From: Caldimonas thermodepolymerans | GTDB lineage: Bacteria > Pseudomonadota > Gammaproteobacteria > Burkholderiales > Burkholderiaceae_C | Length of the DNA: 64,000 bases | Assembly (NCBI RefSeq): GCF_015476235.1 | Contig: NZ_CP064338.1 | Coordinates: forward strand, 3,782,001 to 3,846,000 | Reading direction: 5' to 3' | Shown here: one piece after another, positions 33,223 to 42,769 of the stretch | How the letters are laid out: each line of letters starts with the position of its first letter | Position numbering within the stretch: position 1 is the first letter of the stretch | Made by a program: the position numbers and the translations under genes | The notes under the pieces: generated by a model | Database searches by the model: none | Told to the model about the DNA's origin: nothing | What the model saw: the letters and a program-made list of their open reading frames with translations, nothing else

Positions 33223-34002
33223 ATGCCGCATCGCCCGACGACCGAGGTCCTGCCCCCCCTCTCCGCCGACGTCGCGCTGTTTCTCGACTTCGACGGCACC
33301 CTGGCCGAGATCGCGCCCCGGCCGGATGCCGTGAGCGTCCCGCCCGGCCTGATCGACACCCTGCAGCGGCTGCGCCACGCGCTCGACGGCGCGCTGGCCG
33401 TGGTCTCCGGCCGGCCGCTCGCGCAGCTCGACGAACTGCTGCACCCGCTGCGCCTGCCGCTGGCCGGCGTGCACGGCGTGCAGCGCCGCAGCGCCGACGA
33501 CCAGGTGCAGCAGCTGGCCGCCGCAGCCCTCGAGGATGTGCGGGCCGCCGTGCAGGCGCTCGCCGCGCGGCTGCCCGGGCTGCTGGTCGAGCACAAGCCC
33601 GGGGCGGTCGCGCTGCACTACCGCCAGGCACCCGAGTCCGGGCCGCAGGCCGAGGCGGCGCTGCGCGAGCTGCTCGCCGAGCGGCCGCAGCTGGCGCTGC
33701 TGCACGGCAAAATGGTGCTCGAGGTCAAACCCGCGCAGGCCAGCAAGGGCCAGGCGATCCGGGCCTTCCTGCGCGAGCCGCCCTTCCTCGGGCGCCGCCC
33801 GCTGTTCGTCGGCGACGACATGACCGACGAGGACGGCTTTGCCGCGGTGCAGGCTGCCGGCGGCCTGGGCGTCAAGATCGGCCCGGGACCGAGCGCGGCC
33901 GGCGCCCGCCTGCCTGACCCCGCGGCGCTGCGCGACTGGCTGGCGCGCTCGGCCGCCCGGCTGGCGCCGGCGTTCTCCGCCCCGCCGACGGCGGCTTCGT
34001 GA
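33223..34002 (+). CDS. otsB: Trehalose-6-phosphate phosphatase
   Basis: A 259-residue HAD-superfamily phosphatase. Motif I is F-L-D-F-D-G-T-L-A-E near residue 20, motif II is in V-V-S-G-R, motif III is the lysine in E-V-K-P-A-Q-A-S-K-G, and motif IV is V-G-D-D-M-T-D-E-D near 198. It removes phosphate from trehalose-6-phosphate to give trehalose, the second step after OtsA. otsA lies 2 kb downstream on the same strand with a GH15 enzyme between, a layout seen in several Proteobacteria. The length is normal for the family. Confidence 0.95.
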   Translation: MPHRPTTEVLPPLSADVALFLDFDGTLAEIAPRPDAVSVPPGLIDTLQRLRHALDGALAVVSGRPLAQLDELLHPLRLPLAGVHGVQRRSADDQVQQLAAAALEDVRAAVQALAARLPGLLVEHKPGAVALHYRQAPESGPQAEAALRELLAERPQLALLHGKMVLEVKPAQASKGQAIRAFLREPPFLGRRPLFVGDDMTDEDGFAAVQAAGGLGVKIGPGPSAAGARLPDPAALRDWLARSAARLAPAFSAPPTAAS

Positions 34003-34116
34003 TACCGTGCCTGCACGCGAGCGGGCCGGCCCGGCCCTCGCGGAGCGGCACGCCGTTGCCTGCTGGCACGGGCCTTGCGCGGCCGGTGCCCGTTTCAGGT
34101 CCATCCGACAAGAACG

Positions 34117-35925
34117 ATGAGCATGGCCACACCTACATTGCCCAGCACCTCCACGCTGGAACTCGGCGCGATCGGCAACTGTGCCTACAGCGCGCTGGTC
34201 GACCGCTACGGCCGCATCGTCTGGTGCTGCCTGCCCCGCTTCGACGGTGACCCGGTCTTCAACGCGCTGGTCGACCCGTCCGACAACGGCGCGCTGTGGA
34301 GCTTCGAGCTGGAGGACTTCGCCCGCAGCGAGCAGTTCTACGAACCGAACACCGCGATCCTGCACACCCGCCTGTTCGACGTGCACGGCCAGGGCGTGGA
34401 GATCGTCGACTTCGCGCCGCGCTTCTACCACCGCAACCGCATGTTCCGGCCGATGACGCTGGTGCGCCGCGTCACCCCGATCGCCGGGGCGCCGCGCCTG
34501 CGCGTGGTGCTGCGCCCGCGCTTCGAGCTGGGCACGGTCAAGCCGACGCTCACGCAGGGCAGCCACCACATCCGCTACGTCGGCCCGAACCTGACCCTGC
34601 GGCTGACCACCGACGCGCCGATCAGCTACATCCTCGGCGAGACGGTGTTCGTCGCCAAGCGCCCGCTGGACTTCATCCTCGGGCCCGACGAGACGCTGGC
34701 CGAAGGCATCCACGAGGTGGCGCGCTCGTTCCAGCAGAACACCTCCGACTACTGGCGCACCTGGAGCAGCCGCCTGCACATCCCGCTGGAATGGCAGGAC
34801 GACGTGATCCGCGCCGCGATCACGCTCAAGCTCTCGCTGTTCGAGGACACCGGCGCGATCATCGCCGCGATGACCACCAGCATCCCCGAGGCACCGCACA
34901 GCGGGCGCAACTGGGACTACCGCTACTGCTGGCTGCGCGACGCCTTCTTCGTCGTGCGCGCGCTCAACAGCCTGTCCGAGATCGGCACGATGGAGGACTA
35001 CCTGCGCTGGCTGGGCAACGTGGTCTCGCAGGCCGCGGGCGGCCACATCAAGCCGCTGTACGGCATAGGGCTGGAGACCGAGCTGACCGAGCGCATCGTG
35101 CCGCACCTGCCCGGCTACCGCGGCATGGGGCCGGTGCGCATCGGCAACCAGGCGCACGAGCACTTCCAGCACGACGTCTACGGCAACATCATCCTCGGCG
35201 CCGCGCAGGCCTTCCACGACCGGCGCCTGCTGCGCCCGGCCGGGCTGGCCGAGTTCGAGCAGCTCGAGCGCGTCGGCGAGCAGGCCTGGCGCATCTACGA
35301 CACCCCGGATGCCGGCATGTGGGAGCTGCGCACGCGCGCGCGCGTGCACACCTCCTCGGCGCTGATGAGCTGGGCCGCCTGCGACCGGCTGGCCAAGATC
35401 GCCGCACGCTTCGGCGTCACCGAGCGGGCGCGCTTCTGGCACGAGCGGGCCGACACGATACGGCAGCGCATCCTGCAGGAGGCGTGGAACGAGGAGCGCC
35501 AGGCCTTCGCCGAGAGCTTCGGCGGCCGTGACCTGGACGCCAGCGTCCTGCTGATGGCCGAAGTGGGCTTCATCGACCCGCGCGACCCGCGCTTCGTCTC
35601 GACGGTCGACGCCCTGGAGCGCACGCTGTGCGACGGCCCGTACATGCGCCGCTACGAGGCGCCGGACGACTTCGGCAAGCCGGAGACGGCATTCAACATC
35701 TGCACCTTCTGGCGCATCGACGCGCTCGCGCGCATCGGCCGCAAGGAACAGGCGCGCGAGATCTTCGAAGCGATGCTCGCGGCGCGCAACCACCTGGGGC
35801 TGCTGTCCGAGGACACGCACCCGGTGACCCGCGAGATGTGGGGCAACTTCCCCCAGACCTATTCCATGGTGGGCCTGATCAACGGCGCGGTGCGCCTGTC
35901 GGCCCCCTGGGACACGCAGATCTAG
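34117..35925 (+). CDS. Glycoside hydrolase family 15 protein (glucoamylase/trehalase-like)
   Basis: The protein has 602 residues. An N-terminal beta-sandwich (about 10-230, beginning I-G-N-C-A-Y-S-A-L-V-D) is followed by an alpha/alpha barrel (about 240-600) with the GH15 signature R-N-W-D-Y-R-Y-C-W-L-R-D-A near 268. General acid/base glutamates are likely in the G-L-E-T-E-L and D-A-G-M-W-E-L-R regions. GH15 enzymes cut terminal alpha-glucose units; some bacterial members act as trehalases. Its place between otsB and otsA favours a role in trehalose or alpha-glucan turnover. No signal peptide is seen, so it is cytoplasmic. Confidence 0.92.
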   Translation: MSMATPTLPSTSTLELGAIGNCAYSALVDRYGRIVWCCLPRFDGDPVFNALVDPSDNGALWSFELEDFARSEQFYEPNTAILHTRLFDVHGQGVEIVDFAPRFYHRNRMFRPMTLVRRVTPIAGAPRLRVVLRPRFELGTVKPTLTQGSHHIRYVGPNLTLRLTTDAPISYILGETVFVAKRPLDFILGPDETLAEGIHEVARSFQQNTSDYWRTWSSRLHIPLEWQDDVIRAAITLKLSLFEDTGAIIAAMTTSIPEAPHSGRNWDYRYCWLRDAFFVVRALNSLSEIGTMEDYLRWLGNVVSQAAGGHIKPLYGIGLETELTERIVPHLPGYRGMGPVRIGNQAHEHFQHDVYGNIILGAAQAFHDRRLLRPAGLAEFEQLERVGEQAWRIYDTPDAGMWELRTRARVHTSSALMSWAACDRLAKIAARFGVTERARFWHERADTIRQRILQEAWNEERQAFAESFGGRDLDASVLLMAEVGFIDPRDPRFVSTVDALERTLCDGPYMRRYEAPDDFGKPETAFNICTFWRIDALARIGRKEQAREIFEAMLAARNHLGLLSEDTHPVTREMWGNFPQTYSMVGLINGAVRLSAPWDTQI

Positions 35926-36016
35926 GTGGAAGCAGCGCGGGAGCGACGCGCCCGGACCGGGCGCGGGCTCCCGCATTGCTTCCGTGGACGGAAACGCGAC
36001 ATGAAAGGAGCGGTTG

Positions 36017-37396
36017 ATGGCACGCGTGGTCGTGGTCTCGAACCGCCTGGCGGATCCCCGCAAGGCGGCAGCGGGCGGGCTGGCTGTCGCGCTGGGCGAA
36101 ACCCTCAGTGCAACCGGCGGCCTGTGGTTCGGCTGGAGTGGCAAGGTCGTGGAGGACGGCACGCCCGGCGAAGGCGAGCTGCACCTGCAGCAGGCGGGCA
36201 ACGTGACGCTGGCCACCGTGGACCTGTGCCGCGAGGACCACGACACCTACTACCTCGGCTACGCCAACCGCGTGCTGTGGCCGATGTTCCACTACCGGCT
36301 CGACCTGGCCGACTTCAACAAGCAGTCGCTGGACGGCTACCGGCGCGTCAACCGCATGTTCGCGCGCAAGCTGATGCCGCTGCTGCAGCCCGACGACCTG
36401 ATCTGGATCCACGACTACCACCTGATCCCGCTGGCCGCCGAGCTGCGCTCGATGGGCTGCGGCAACCGCATCGGCTTCTTCCTGCACATCCCGCTGCCGC
36501 CGCCGCTGCTGCTGGCCGCGCTGCCCGGCCATGAATGGCTGATCCGCGCGCTGTTCGCCTACGACCTGGTGGGCTTCCAGGCCAAGGCCGACGTCGACCA
36601 CTTCGAGCGCTACGTGCAGGCCGAAGCGGGTGCCGAGCTGCTCGGCGACGGGCGCTGCCGCGCCTTCAACCGCACGGTGCTGGCGCGCGCCTTCCCGATC
36701 GGCATCGACGTCGACGAGTTCTGCCAGCTCGCGCAGGGCAAGGAAGCGCGCGAGACCTACGAGACCATGCGCGAGCAGTACTCGAGGCGACGCCTGCTGA
36801 TCGGCATCGACCGGCTCGACTACTCCAAGGGCCTGCCGCAGCGCATCCGCGCCTTCCAGGAGCTGCTGGCCAGCTACCCGGAGAACCGGCGCAGCGCGAC
36901 GCTGATCCAGATCGCCTCGCCGACGCGCGAGAGCGTCGACGCCTACGCCGACATCCGGCGTGAGCTCGAGCACCTGTGCGGGCAGGTCAACGGCGACTAC
37001 GGCGAGCTGGACTGGATGCCCGTGCGCTACATTCACCGCACCGTGGCCCGCAAGCGGCTGCCCGGGCTGTGCCGCGCCGGGCGCGTCGCGCTGGTGACGC
37101 CGCTGCGCGACGGCATGAACCTGGTGGCCAAGGAATACATCGCCGCGCAGGACCCGCAGGACCCCGGCGTGCTGGTGCTGTCGCGCTTCGCGGGCGCGGC
37201 CGAACAGCTGCGCGAGGCGCTGCTGGTCAATCCCTACGACATCGAAGGCACCGCGCAGGCCATCCAGCGGGCATTGCAGATGCCCCTGGAGGAACGCCGC
37301 GCGCGCCACCAGAAGCTGCTCGAACGCATCCGCGCGCAGGACGTGCACTGGTGGCGCCGCACCTACCTGGAAACGCTGCAGAGCGTGGAACCCTGA
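36017..37396 (+). CDS. otsA: Trehalose-6-phosphate synthase
   Basis: The protein has 459 residues, glycosyltransferase family 20. The start at ATG 36017 has AAAGGAG six bases upstream. The N-terminal S-N-R-L-A-D-P and G-G-L-A-V-A-L glycine-rich loop bind UDP-glucose. The motifs [30 protein letters not shown] and D-G-M-N-L-V-A-K-E follow in order. It joins glucose from UDP-glucose to glucose-6-phosphate, giving trehalose-6-phosphate for OtsB. The R-R-L-D-less loop is of normal length. It is followed after 30 bases by an MscS channel, which fits an osmotic-stress cluster. Confidence 0.95.
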   Translation: MARVVVVSNRLADPRKAAAGGLAVALGETLSATGGLWFGWSGKVVEDGTPGEGELHLQQAGNVTLATVDLCREDHDTYYLGYANRVLWPMFHYRLDLADFNKQSLDGYRRVNRMFARKLMPLLQPDDLIWIHDYHLIPLAAELRSMGCGNRIGFFLHIPLPPPLLLAALPGHEWLIRALFAYDLVGFQAKADVDHFERYVQAEAGAELLGDGRCRAFNRTVLARAFPIGIDVDEFCQLAQGKEARETYETMREQYSRRRLLIGIDRLDYSKGLPQRIRAFQELLASYPENRRSATLIQIASPTRESVDAYADIRRELEHLCGQVNGDYGELDWMPVRYIHRTVARKRLPGLCRAGRVALVTPLRDGMNLVAKEYIAAQDPQDPGVLVLSRFAGAAEQLREALLVNPYDIEGTAQAIQRALQMPLEERRARHQKLLERIRAQDVHWWRRTYLETLQSVEP

Positions 37397-37426
37397 CAAC
37401 GACACCTCAAGGAGCAAGACCCCGAC

Positions 37427-38377
37427 ATGGACAACGACCTCTTCGCCACCCTGCAGCACGCCTGGGCCAGCATGGGGGCCGCCGCCACCACCGCCGTGCG
37501 CATCGTGCTGATCCTGCTGGCCGCCTGGCTGGTGCTGGCGGTGACGCTGCGCATCATCCACGGCTTCCGCGACCGCGTCGCCGCGCGCATCGCCGACCGC
37601 GAGCAGGTCAAGCGCGCCGAGACGCTGGCGCGCGTGGCGCGCTACGTGGCCACGGTGATCGTCTACCTGATCGTCATCATGCTGGTGCTCGCCGAGCTGG
37701 GCGTCTCGGTCGCGCCCATCCTCGGGGCCGCCGGCGTGGTCGGCCTGGCCGTCGGCTTCGGCGCGCAAAGCCTGGTCAAGGACTACTTCACCGGCTTCTT
37801 CCTGCTGCTGGAGAACCAGGTGCGCCAGGGCGACGTGGTCACGGTCGGCGGCCACTCGGGGCTGGTGGAGGAAGTGACGCTGCGCTACATCCAGCTGCGC
37901 GACTACGACGGCAACGTGCACTTCGTGCCCAACAGCGAGATCACCACCGTGATCAACATGAGCCGCGGCTTCGCGCAGGCGGTGATGGACATCCGCGTGG
38001 CGTTCCGCGAGGACGTCGACGAGGTCATCGAGGTCATCAAGCAGGTCGGCGCCGAGCTGCGTGCCGACCCGGCCTACGCGGTGCGCATCCTCGACGAGCT
38101 GGAGATGGCCGGCGTCGACCGCTGGGAGGACTCGGCCGTGATCGTGCGCTGCCGCTTCAGGACCGCGCCGCTGGAGCAGTGGGCGGTGCGGCGCGAGTTC
38201 CTGCGCCGGCTGAAGAACGCCTTCGACGCGCACGGCATCCAGATGCCCTACCCGCACCGCGTGCTGTACGCCGGCGAAGCGACCGACGGCACCGCGCCGC
38301 CGTTCCGCATGCAGGCGATCGAGGCGGCCAACGGCCCCGACCCGCACGAGGCCGGCAGGGCGCGCCTGATGCGCTGA
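37427..38377 (+). CDS. MscS-family mechanosensitive channel
   Basis: The protein has 316 residues with three membrane helices. The pore-lining helix contains G-A-A-G-V-V-G-L-A-V-G-F-G-A-Q-S-L-V-K-D near residue 103, the MscS hallmark. The beta domain follows (R-Q-G-D-V-V-T-V-G-G-H-S-G-L-V-E, then F-V-P-N-S-E-I-T-T-V-I-N). The start follows AAGGAGCAAG. It opens under membrane tension to release solutes on hypo-osmotic shock. It sits with the trehalose genes otsB and otsA, which would supply the solute to be released. Confidence 0.95.
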   Translation: MDNDLFATLQHAWASMGAAATTAVRIVLILLAAWLVLAVTLRIIHGFRDRVAARIADREQVKRAETLARVARYVATVIVYLIVIMLVLAELGVSVAPILGAAGVVGLAVGFGAQSLVKDYFTGFFLLLENQVRQGDVVTVGGHSGLVEEVTLRYIQLRDYDGNVHFVPNSEITTVINMSRGFAQAVMDIRVAFREDVDEVIEVIKQVGAELRADPAYAVRILDELEMAGVDRWEDSAVIVRCRFRTAPLEQWAVRREFLRRLKNAFDAHGIQMPYPHRVLYAGEATDGTAPPFRMQAIEAANGPDPHEAGRARLMR

Positions 38378-38401
38378 AACGTGCCGGACCCGGCCGCGCC
38401 T

Positions 38402-38656
38402 TCAGGCGGCGGTCGCCCGCTCCATCCAGGCCAGCCACTGCAAGGCGTGCTCGCGACCGGTGCCGCACATCTGCGGCTCGGGCTGCAGCGAGGCACACAC
38501 CGCCGGCCGCTCCGGCCGGCCGAACAGCCGGCACCTGAGCCGCTCATCGAGCTGCACGCAGGGCACGCCCGCCGGCTTGCCGTCGGGCATGCCCGGAATC
38601 GGGCTCGAGATGGAAGGCGCGATACAGCAGGCCGCGCAGCCCGGCCGGCAGTTCAT
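38402..38656 (-). CDS. YkgJ-family cysteine-cluster protein
   Basis: The protein has 84 residues with the YkgJ motif [15 protein letters not shown] at the N-terminus, a middle C-V-Q-L and [10 protein letters not shown], and C-A-S-L-Q-P near 55. The cysteines probably bind zinc or iron. The family has no proven function. It converges on the MscS gene. Confidence 0.88.
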   Translation of the reverse strand: MNCRPGCAACCIAPSISSPIPGMPDGKPAGVPCVQLDERLRCRLFGRPERPAVCASLQPEPQMCGTGREHALQWLAWMERATAA

Positions 38657-38714
38657 GGGGCGAAGAAGGGTCCGGAACGTTGGCGTGAGCTCGCCACTGT
38701 AGCGCAGCGCCCCG

Positions 38715-39068
38715 CTACCAGCGGCAAGCGCCGGGCGCGAAGCGGAAGTCGTCGCCGCTCACCTGCAGCGGCGCCTCGGCCGCGAGCCGGAAGGCTTCAT
38801 CGGTGGGCGGCTTGCCCAGCGCCTCGGTCTGGGCCTCCAGCGCCCGCACCCGCGCTTCCAGCGCGACGGTCCAGGCACCCGGGCGGCCGCTGAAGTAGCC
38901 GCCCAGCACCAGCAGGCGCTGCTCCCAGGACAGCTGCGGCGCGCCGCGCCGGTGCAGCAGCGTCCAGGCACGGCTCAGGTCCGCGGCGCACACCGCACCG
39001 GGCTGTCCCACCGGCGGGGGGAACAGCGGTTCCAGGGTCTGCGACAACGAACCTGCGACGGCGGCCAT
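38715..39068 (-). CDS. Hypothetical protein, 117 residues
   Basis: It starts [20 protein letters not shown] and contains [17 protein letters not shown] and a helical stretch rich in Ala/Leu/Glu that could form a short coiled coil (about 65-95). I recognise no family. Third-position GC bias supports coding. It is divergent from mnmG. Confidence 0.55.
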   Translation of the reverse strand: MAAVAGSLSQTLEPLFPPPVGQPGAVCAADLSRAWTLLHRRGAPQLSWEQRLLVLGGYFSGRPGAWTVALEARVRALEAQTEALGKPPTDEAFRLAAEAPLQVSGDDFRFAPGACRW

Positions 39069-39325
39069 GGCGGTTTCTTTCTCTTCTTGCTTGCCGGGAC
39101 AGCAACACCGGAGCGGCCATTCTCGGAAGCCCTCCGGCCTGCCGCAAGGCTTTTGGCCCGCTTTCCCCCATCAGGGGGACCCTTCCGTGAGGAATCCCCG
39201 GCGCGGACGCGGAAGGGGCACGAAACTTAGAATTGGAAGTTTGCCCACGCTCCGCCCCGGGAGCACACTCGGGCATCCGGGCCCAGGCACTGGCACTTGC
39301 GCCAAGGCGGCCCAGCGAGGTGCAC

Positions 39326-41308
39326 ATGCTCTACCCCAAGGAATTCGACGTCATCGTGGTCGGCGGCGGCCACGCCGGTACGGAAGCGGCCCTCGCCGCC
39401 GCGCGCATGGGCTGCGCGACGTTATTGCTCACTCACAACATCGAGACCCTGGGCCAGATGAGCTGCAACCCGTCGATCGGCGGGATCGGCAAGGGCCACC
39501 TGGTCAAGGAGATCGACGCGCTCGGCGGCGCGATGGCCGCGGCCACCGACGAGGCCGGCATCCAGTTCCGCATCCTCAACAGCTCCAAGGGCCCGGCCGT
39601 GCGCGCCACGCGCGCCCAGGCCGACCGGGTGCTGTACAAGGCCGCGATCCGCCGGCGCCTGGAGAACCAGTCCAACCTGTGGCTGTTCCAGCAGGCCGTC
39701 GAGGACCTGATGGTCGACGGCGACCGCGTGGTCGGCGCCGTGACCCAGGTCGGCATCCGCTTCCGCGCCCGCGCAGTGGTGCTGACCGCCGGCACCTTCC
39801 TCGACGGCCGCATCCACGTCGGCCTGCAGAACTACGCCGGCGGCCGCGCCGGCGACCCGCCCGCGGTGTCGCTGTCGGCGCGCCTGAAGGAGCTGAAGCT
39901 GCCGCAAGGCCGGCTCAAGACCGGCACGCCGCCGCGCATCGACGGGCGCACGATCGACTTCTCGAAGCTGACCGAACAGCCCGGCGATCTGGACCCGGTG
40001 CCGGTGTTCAGCTTCCTCGGCACGCCGGAGCAGCACCCGCGCCAGGTGCCGTGCTGGATCACGCACACCAACGAGCGCACGCACGAGATCATCCGCTCCG
40101 GCTTCGACCGCAGCCCGATGTTCACCGGCGTCATCGAGGGCGTCGGCCCGCGCTACTGCCCGAGCATCGAGGACAAGATCAACCGGTTCGCGGACAAGAC
40201 CTCGCACCAGATCTTCCTGGAGCCCGAGGGGCTGACGACCCACGAGTTCTACCCGAACGGCATCTCGACCTCCCTGCCCTTCGACATCCAGCTCGCCGCG
40301 GTGCGCTCGATGCCCGGGCTGGAGAACGCCCACATCCTGCGCCCGGGCTACGCGATCGAGTACGACTACTTCGATCCGCGCGAGCTGAAGCCCAGCTTCG
40401 AGACCCGCGCGATCCGCGGCCTGTTCTTCGCCGGGCAGATCAACGGCACCACCGGCTACGAGGAGGCCGCCGCCCAGGGGCTGTACGCCGGGGTGAACGC
40501 CGCCCTGCAGGTGCAGGAGCGCGAGCCCTTCGTGCTGCGCCGCGACCAGGCCTACCTCGGCGTGCTGGTCGACGACCTGATCACCAAGGGCGTGACCGAG
40601 CCGTACCGCATGTTCACCAGCCGTGCCGAGTACCGGCTGCAGCTGCGCGAGGACAACGCCGACTTCCGCCTCACCGAGCTGGGCCGCCAGCTGGGGCTGG
40701 TCGACGACGTGCGCTGGGAGGCCTTCAACCGCAAGCGCGACGCTGTTTCACGTGAAACAGAGCGCCTGAAGTCCACCTGGGTGCATCCGGGCATCCTGCC
40801 TGCGGACGCCGCCGAGCGGGTGGTCGGCAAGGCGCTGGAACGCGAGTACGCGCTGGTCGACCTGTTGCGCCGCCCCGGTGTCGGCTTCGACCAGGTCGCC
40901 GAGGTCGCCGCGATCGCCCGCCCCGAAGCCGGTGTTTCACGTGAAACACTGCGTGCCGAGCTGGGCCCCGCGCTGGCCGACGCCGTGATCGAGCAGGTCG
41001 AGATCAGCGTCAAGTACGCCGGCTACATCGAGAAGCAAAAGGAAGAGGTGACCCGCGCCGCGCACTACGAGTCGCTCAAGCTGCCTGCCGACCTCGACTA
41101 CATGGAGGTGAAGGCACTGAGCTATGAGGTGCGCCAGAAGCTGAACAAGCACCGCCCCGAGACCCTGGGCCAGGCCTCGCGCATCTCCGGCGTGACGCCG
41201 GCGGCGATCTCGTTGCTGCTGGTGCACCTGAAGAAGGGTCGCTTCAAGGGGTTCGAGCGCATCGCCACCGAACCCGCCACCGAAACCCCTTCCTCCGCGG
41301 ACGCCTGA
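39326..41308 (+). CDS. mnmG: tRNA uridine-5-carboxymethylaminomethyl modification enzyme MnmG (GidA)
   Basis: The protein has 660 residues. The FAD motif [10 protein letters not shown] is at 13-22. Also clear are [33 protein letters not shown] and the C-terminal Y-A-G-Y-I-E-K-Q-K helix that contacts MnmE. With MnmE it installs the carboxymethylaminomethyl group at U34 of several tRNAs. Start ATG 39326 with GCGAGG upstream. Two perfect parS sites lie within its coding sequence. The rsmG start overlaps its stop by one base, so they are translationally coupled. Confidence 0.97.
   Translation: MLYPKEFDVIVVGGGHAGTEAALAAARMGCATLLLTHNIETLGQMSCNPSIGGIGKGHLVKEIDALGGAMAAATDEAGIQFRILNSSKGPAVRATRAQADRVLYKAAIRRRLENQSNLWLFQQAVEDLMVDGDRVVGAVTQVGIRFRARAVVLTAGTFLDGRIHVGLQNYAGGRAGDPPAVSLSARLKELKLPQGRLKTGTPPRIDGRTIDFSKLTEQPGDLDPVPVFSFLGTPEQHPRQVPCWITHTNERTHEIIRSGFDRSPMFTGVIEGVGPRYCPSIEDKINRFADKTSHQIFLEPEGLTTHEFYPNGISTSLPFDIQLAAVRSMPGLENAHILRPGYAIEYDYFDPRELKPSFETRAIRGLFFAGQINGTTGYEEAAAQGLYAGVNAALQVQEREPFVLRRDQAYLGVLVDDLITKGVTEPYRMFTSRAEYRLQLREDNADFRLTELGRQLGLVDDVRWEAFNRKRDAVSRETERLKSTWVHPGILPADAAERVVGKALEREYALVDLLRRPGVGFDQVAEVAAIARPEAGVSRETLRAELGPALADAVIEQVEISVKYAGYIEKQKEEVTRAAHYESLKLPADLDYMEVKALSYEVRQKLNKHRPETLGQASRISGVTPAAISLLLVHLKKGRFKGFERIATEPATETPSSADA
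40744..40759. promoter_or_regulatory. parS centromere site 1
   Basis: TGTTTCACGTGAAACA is a perfect 16-bp palindrome identical to the consensus for chromosomal ParB binding. It lies inside mnmG, encoding V-S-R-E-T in the reading frame, and 4 kb from parB. Confidence 0.93.
40933..40948. promoter_or_regulatory. parS centromere site 2
   Basis: A second exact copy of TGTTTCACGTGAAACA inside mnmG, 189 bases after the first. The spacing is a multiple of three, so the site encodes the same V-S-R-E-T residues in both places. Confidence 0.93.
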
Positions 41309-41988
41309 TGACCGACGCCACCCCCCTGCCCGCCGGCCCGCTGGCCGAACGCCTGCGCGCCGGCGCGGCCACCCTGGGCGTGCCCCTCGACGGGCAGCAG
41401 CAACAGCAGCTGCTCGACTACCTGGCGCTGATCGCCAAGTGGAACAAGGTCTACAACCTGACCGCGGTGCGCGAGCCTTCGGAGATGCTGACCCAGCACC
41501 TGCTGGATTGCCTCGCGGTCGTGCCGCCGCTGCGCCGCGAGACAGGCGGCACGCCCTTCACCCTGCTGGACGTGGGCAGCGGCGCCGGCCTGCCCGGGGT
41601 CGTGGTCGCACTGGCGATGCCGCAGGCCCGGGTGGTGTGCGTGGACACGGTCGCCAAGAAGGCCCTGTTCATCCAGCAGGTCGCCGCCGAGCTGCGCGTG
41701 CCCAACCTGCGCGCCGAGCACGCCCGCATCGAGGCCCTCGCCCCGCAGGGCGCGGACGTGATCACCTCCCGTGCGTTCGCCTCGCTGGCGGACTTCGTCT
41801 CGCTGACCGCGGCGCACCTGGCCCCCGGCGGGCGCTGGATGGCGATGAAGGGGCGCCCCACCGAGGACGAGCTGGCCCAGGTGCCGGACGACCTGGAGGT
41901 GTTTCACGTGGAACAATTGACCGTCCCGGAACTGGACGCGGACCGCTGCCTGGTCTGGATCCGCCCGGTCCAGACTGCCCTGATTTGA
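41308..41988 (+). CDS. rsmG: 16S rRNA (guanine-527-N7)-methyltransferase
   Basis: The protein has 226 residues. It has the GidB motif Y-L-A-L-I-A-K-W-N-K-V-Y-N-L-T-A-V near residue 44 and the SAM-binding strand and loop L-L-D-V-G-S-G-A-G-L-P-G-V near 90. V-C-V-D-T-V-A-K-K then follows, and S-R-A-F-A-S-L closes the site. It methylates G527 of 16S rRNA; loss causes low-level streptomycin resistance. It is coupled to mnmG by a TGATG overlap. A near-perfect parS site lies near its 3' end. Confidence 0.95.
   Translation: MTDATPLPAGPLAERLRAGAATLGVPLDGQQQQQLLDYLALIAKWNKVYNLTAVREPSEMLTQHLLDCLAVVPPLRRETGGTPFTLLDVGSGAGLPGVVVALAMPQARVVCVDTVAKKALFIQQVAAELRVPNLRAEHARIEALAPQGADVITSRAFASLADFVSLTAAHLAPGGRWMAMKGRPTEDELAQVPDDLEVFHVEQLTVPELDADRCLVWIRPVQTALI
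41900..41915. promoter_or_regulatory. parS-like site 3 (one mismatch)
   Basis: TGTTTCACGTGGAACA differs from the other two copies at one base. It is in the 3' part of rsmG, encoding F-H-V-E-Q. Such single-mismatch sites still bind ParB in other species. Confidence 0.85.
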
Positions 41989-42002
41989 CGCCTGGAGCCC
42001 CC

Positions 42003-42614
42003 ATGTTCGGCATCTCCGACTACCCCGCCTTCTGCTTCGCCGTCCTGCTGTTCCTGGCCCTGCCCGGCCCCGGCACCTTCGCGCTGCTGACCGCCACCGG
42101 CAAGGGCGGGCTGCGGGCCGGCACGGCCGCAACCTTCGGCATCATCGCCGGCGACCAGGTGCTGATGTGGCTGGCGGTCGCGGGCGTGGCGGCGCTGCTG
42201 GCGGCCCACCCCACGGTGTTCAATCTCGTGCAGTACGCCGGCGCCGCCTACCTGTGCTGGATCGGCTTCAAGCTGATCCGCGCCCGCGACGGCGCCGCCC
42301 CGGTGATCGACATGCAGCCCGGCCACTACTTCCGCCAGTCGCTGCTGATCACCCTGCTCAACCCCAAGGCCATCGTGTTCTACATGGCCTTCTTCCCGCT
42401 GTTCATCGACCCGGCCACCCACCAGGGCGCGACCACCTTCCTCGCGATGGCCACCACCATCGCCGCGATCACGCTGGGCTACTGCCTGACCCTGTGCACC
42501 TTCGCCAACGCCATCGCCGCGCGCCTGCGTGCCCACCGGCGCCTGGCCAAGTGGCTGGAGCGCCTGGCCGGGGTGTTCCTGGTCGGCTTCGGCATCAAAC
42601 TGACGACGCAGTGA
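42003..42614 (+). CDS. LysE/RhtB-family exporter
   Basis: The protein has 203 residues with six membrane helices. The family signature is near the N-terminus (A-L-P-G-P-G-T-F-A-L-L-T) with G-L-R-A-G-T-A-A-T-F-G and the conserved L-L-N-P-K-A-I-V-F-Y-M-A-F-F-P near residue 118. These export amino acids or their derivatives. The gene sits between rsmG and parA on the same strand with short spacers. Confidence 0.9.
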   Translation: MFGISDYPAFCFAVLLFLALPGPGTFALLTATGKGGLRAGTAATFGIIAGDQVLMWLAVAGVAALLAAHPTVFNLVQYAGAAYLCWIGFKLIRARDGAAPVIDMQPGHYFRQSLLITLLNPKAIVFYMAFFPLFIDPATHQGATTFLAMATTIAAITLGYCLTLCTFANAIAARLRAHRRLAKWLERLAGVFLVGFGIKLTTQ

Positions 42615-42769
42615 CGCATCGTCCTTGACGCGGGCACAGCCGCGCCGGGAAAATCCCGCGGCTCACCCGCCCCGCCGGCGCTGCCGGGTCACAGCGCCCC
42701 ACCCGACACTGCGACGGCCCCGCTCCGCTCCCGCGGGCCGCCCGCTTCCTGTTGCATCACACCACCTGC

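Noticed and set aside
33067..36246. Very long open frame on the minus strand (1059 codons) across otsB and the GH15 gene
   Set aside because: It is the complement of strongly coding plus-strand genes; its composition is Arg/Ala/Gln rich and without domains.
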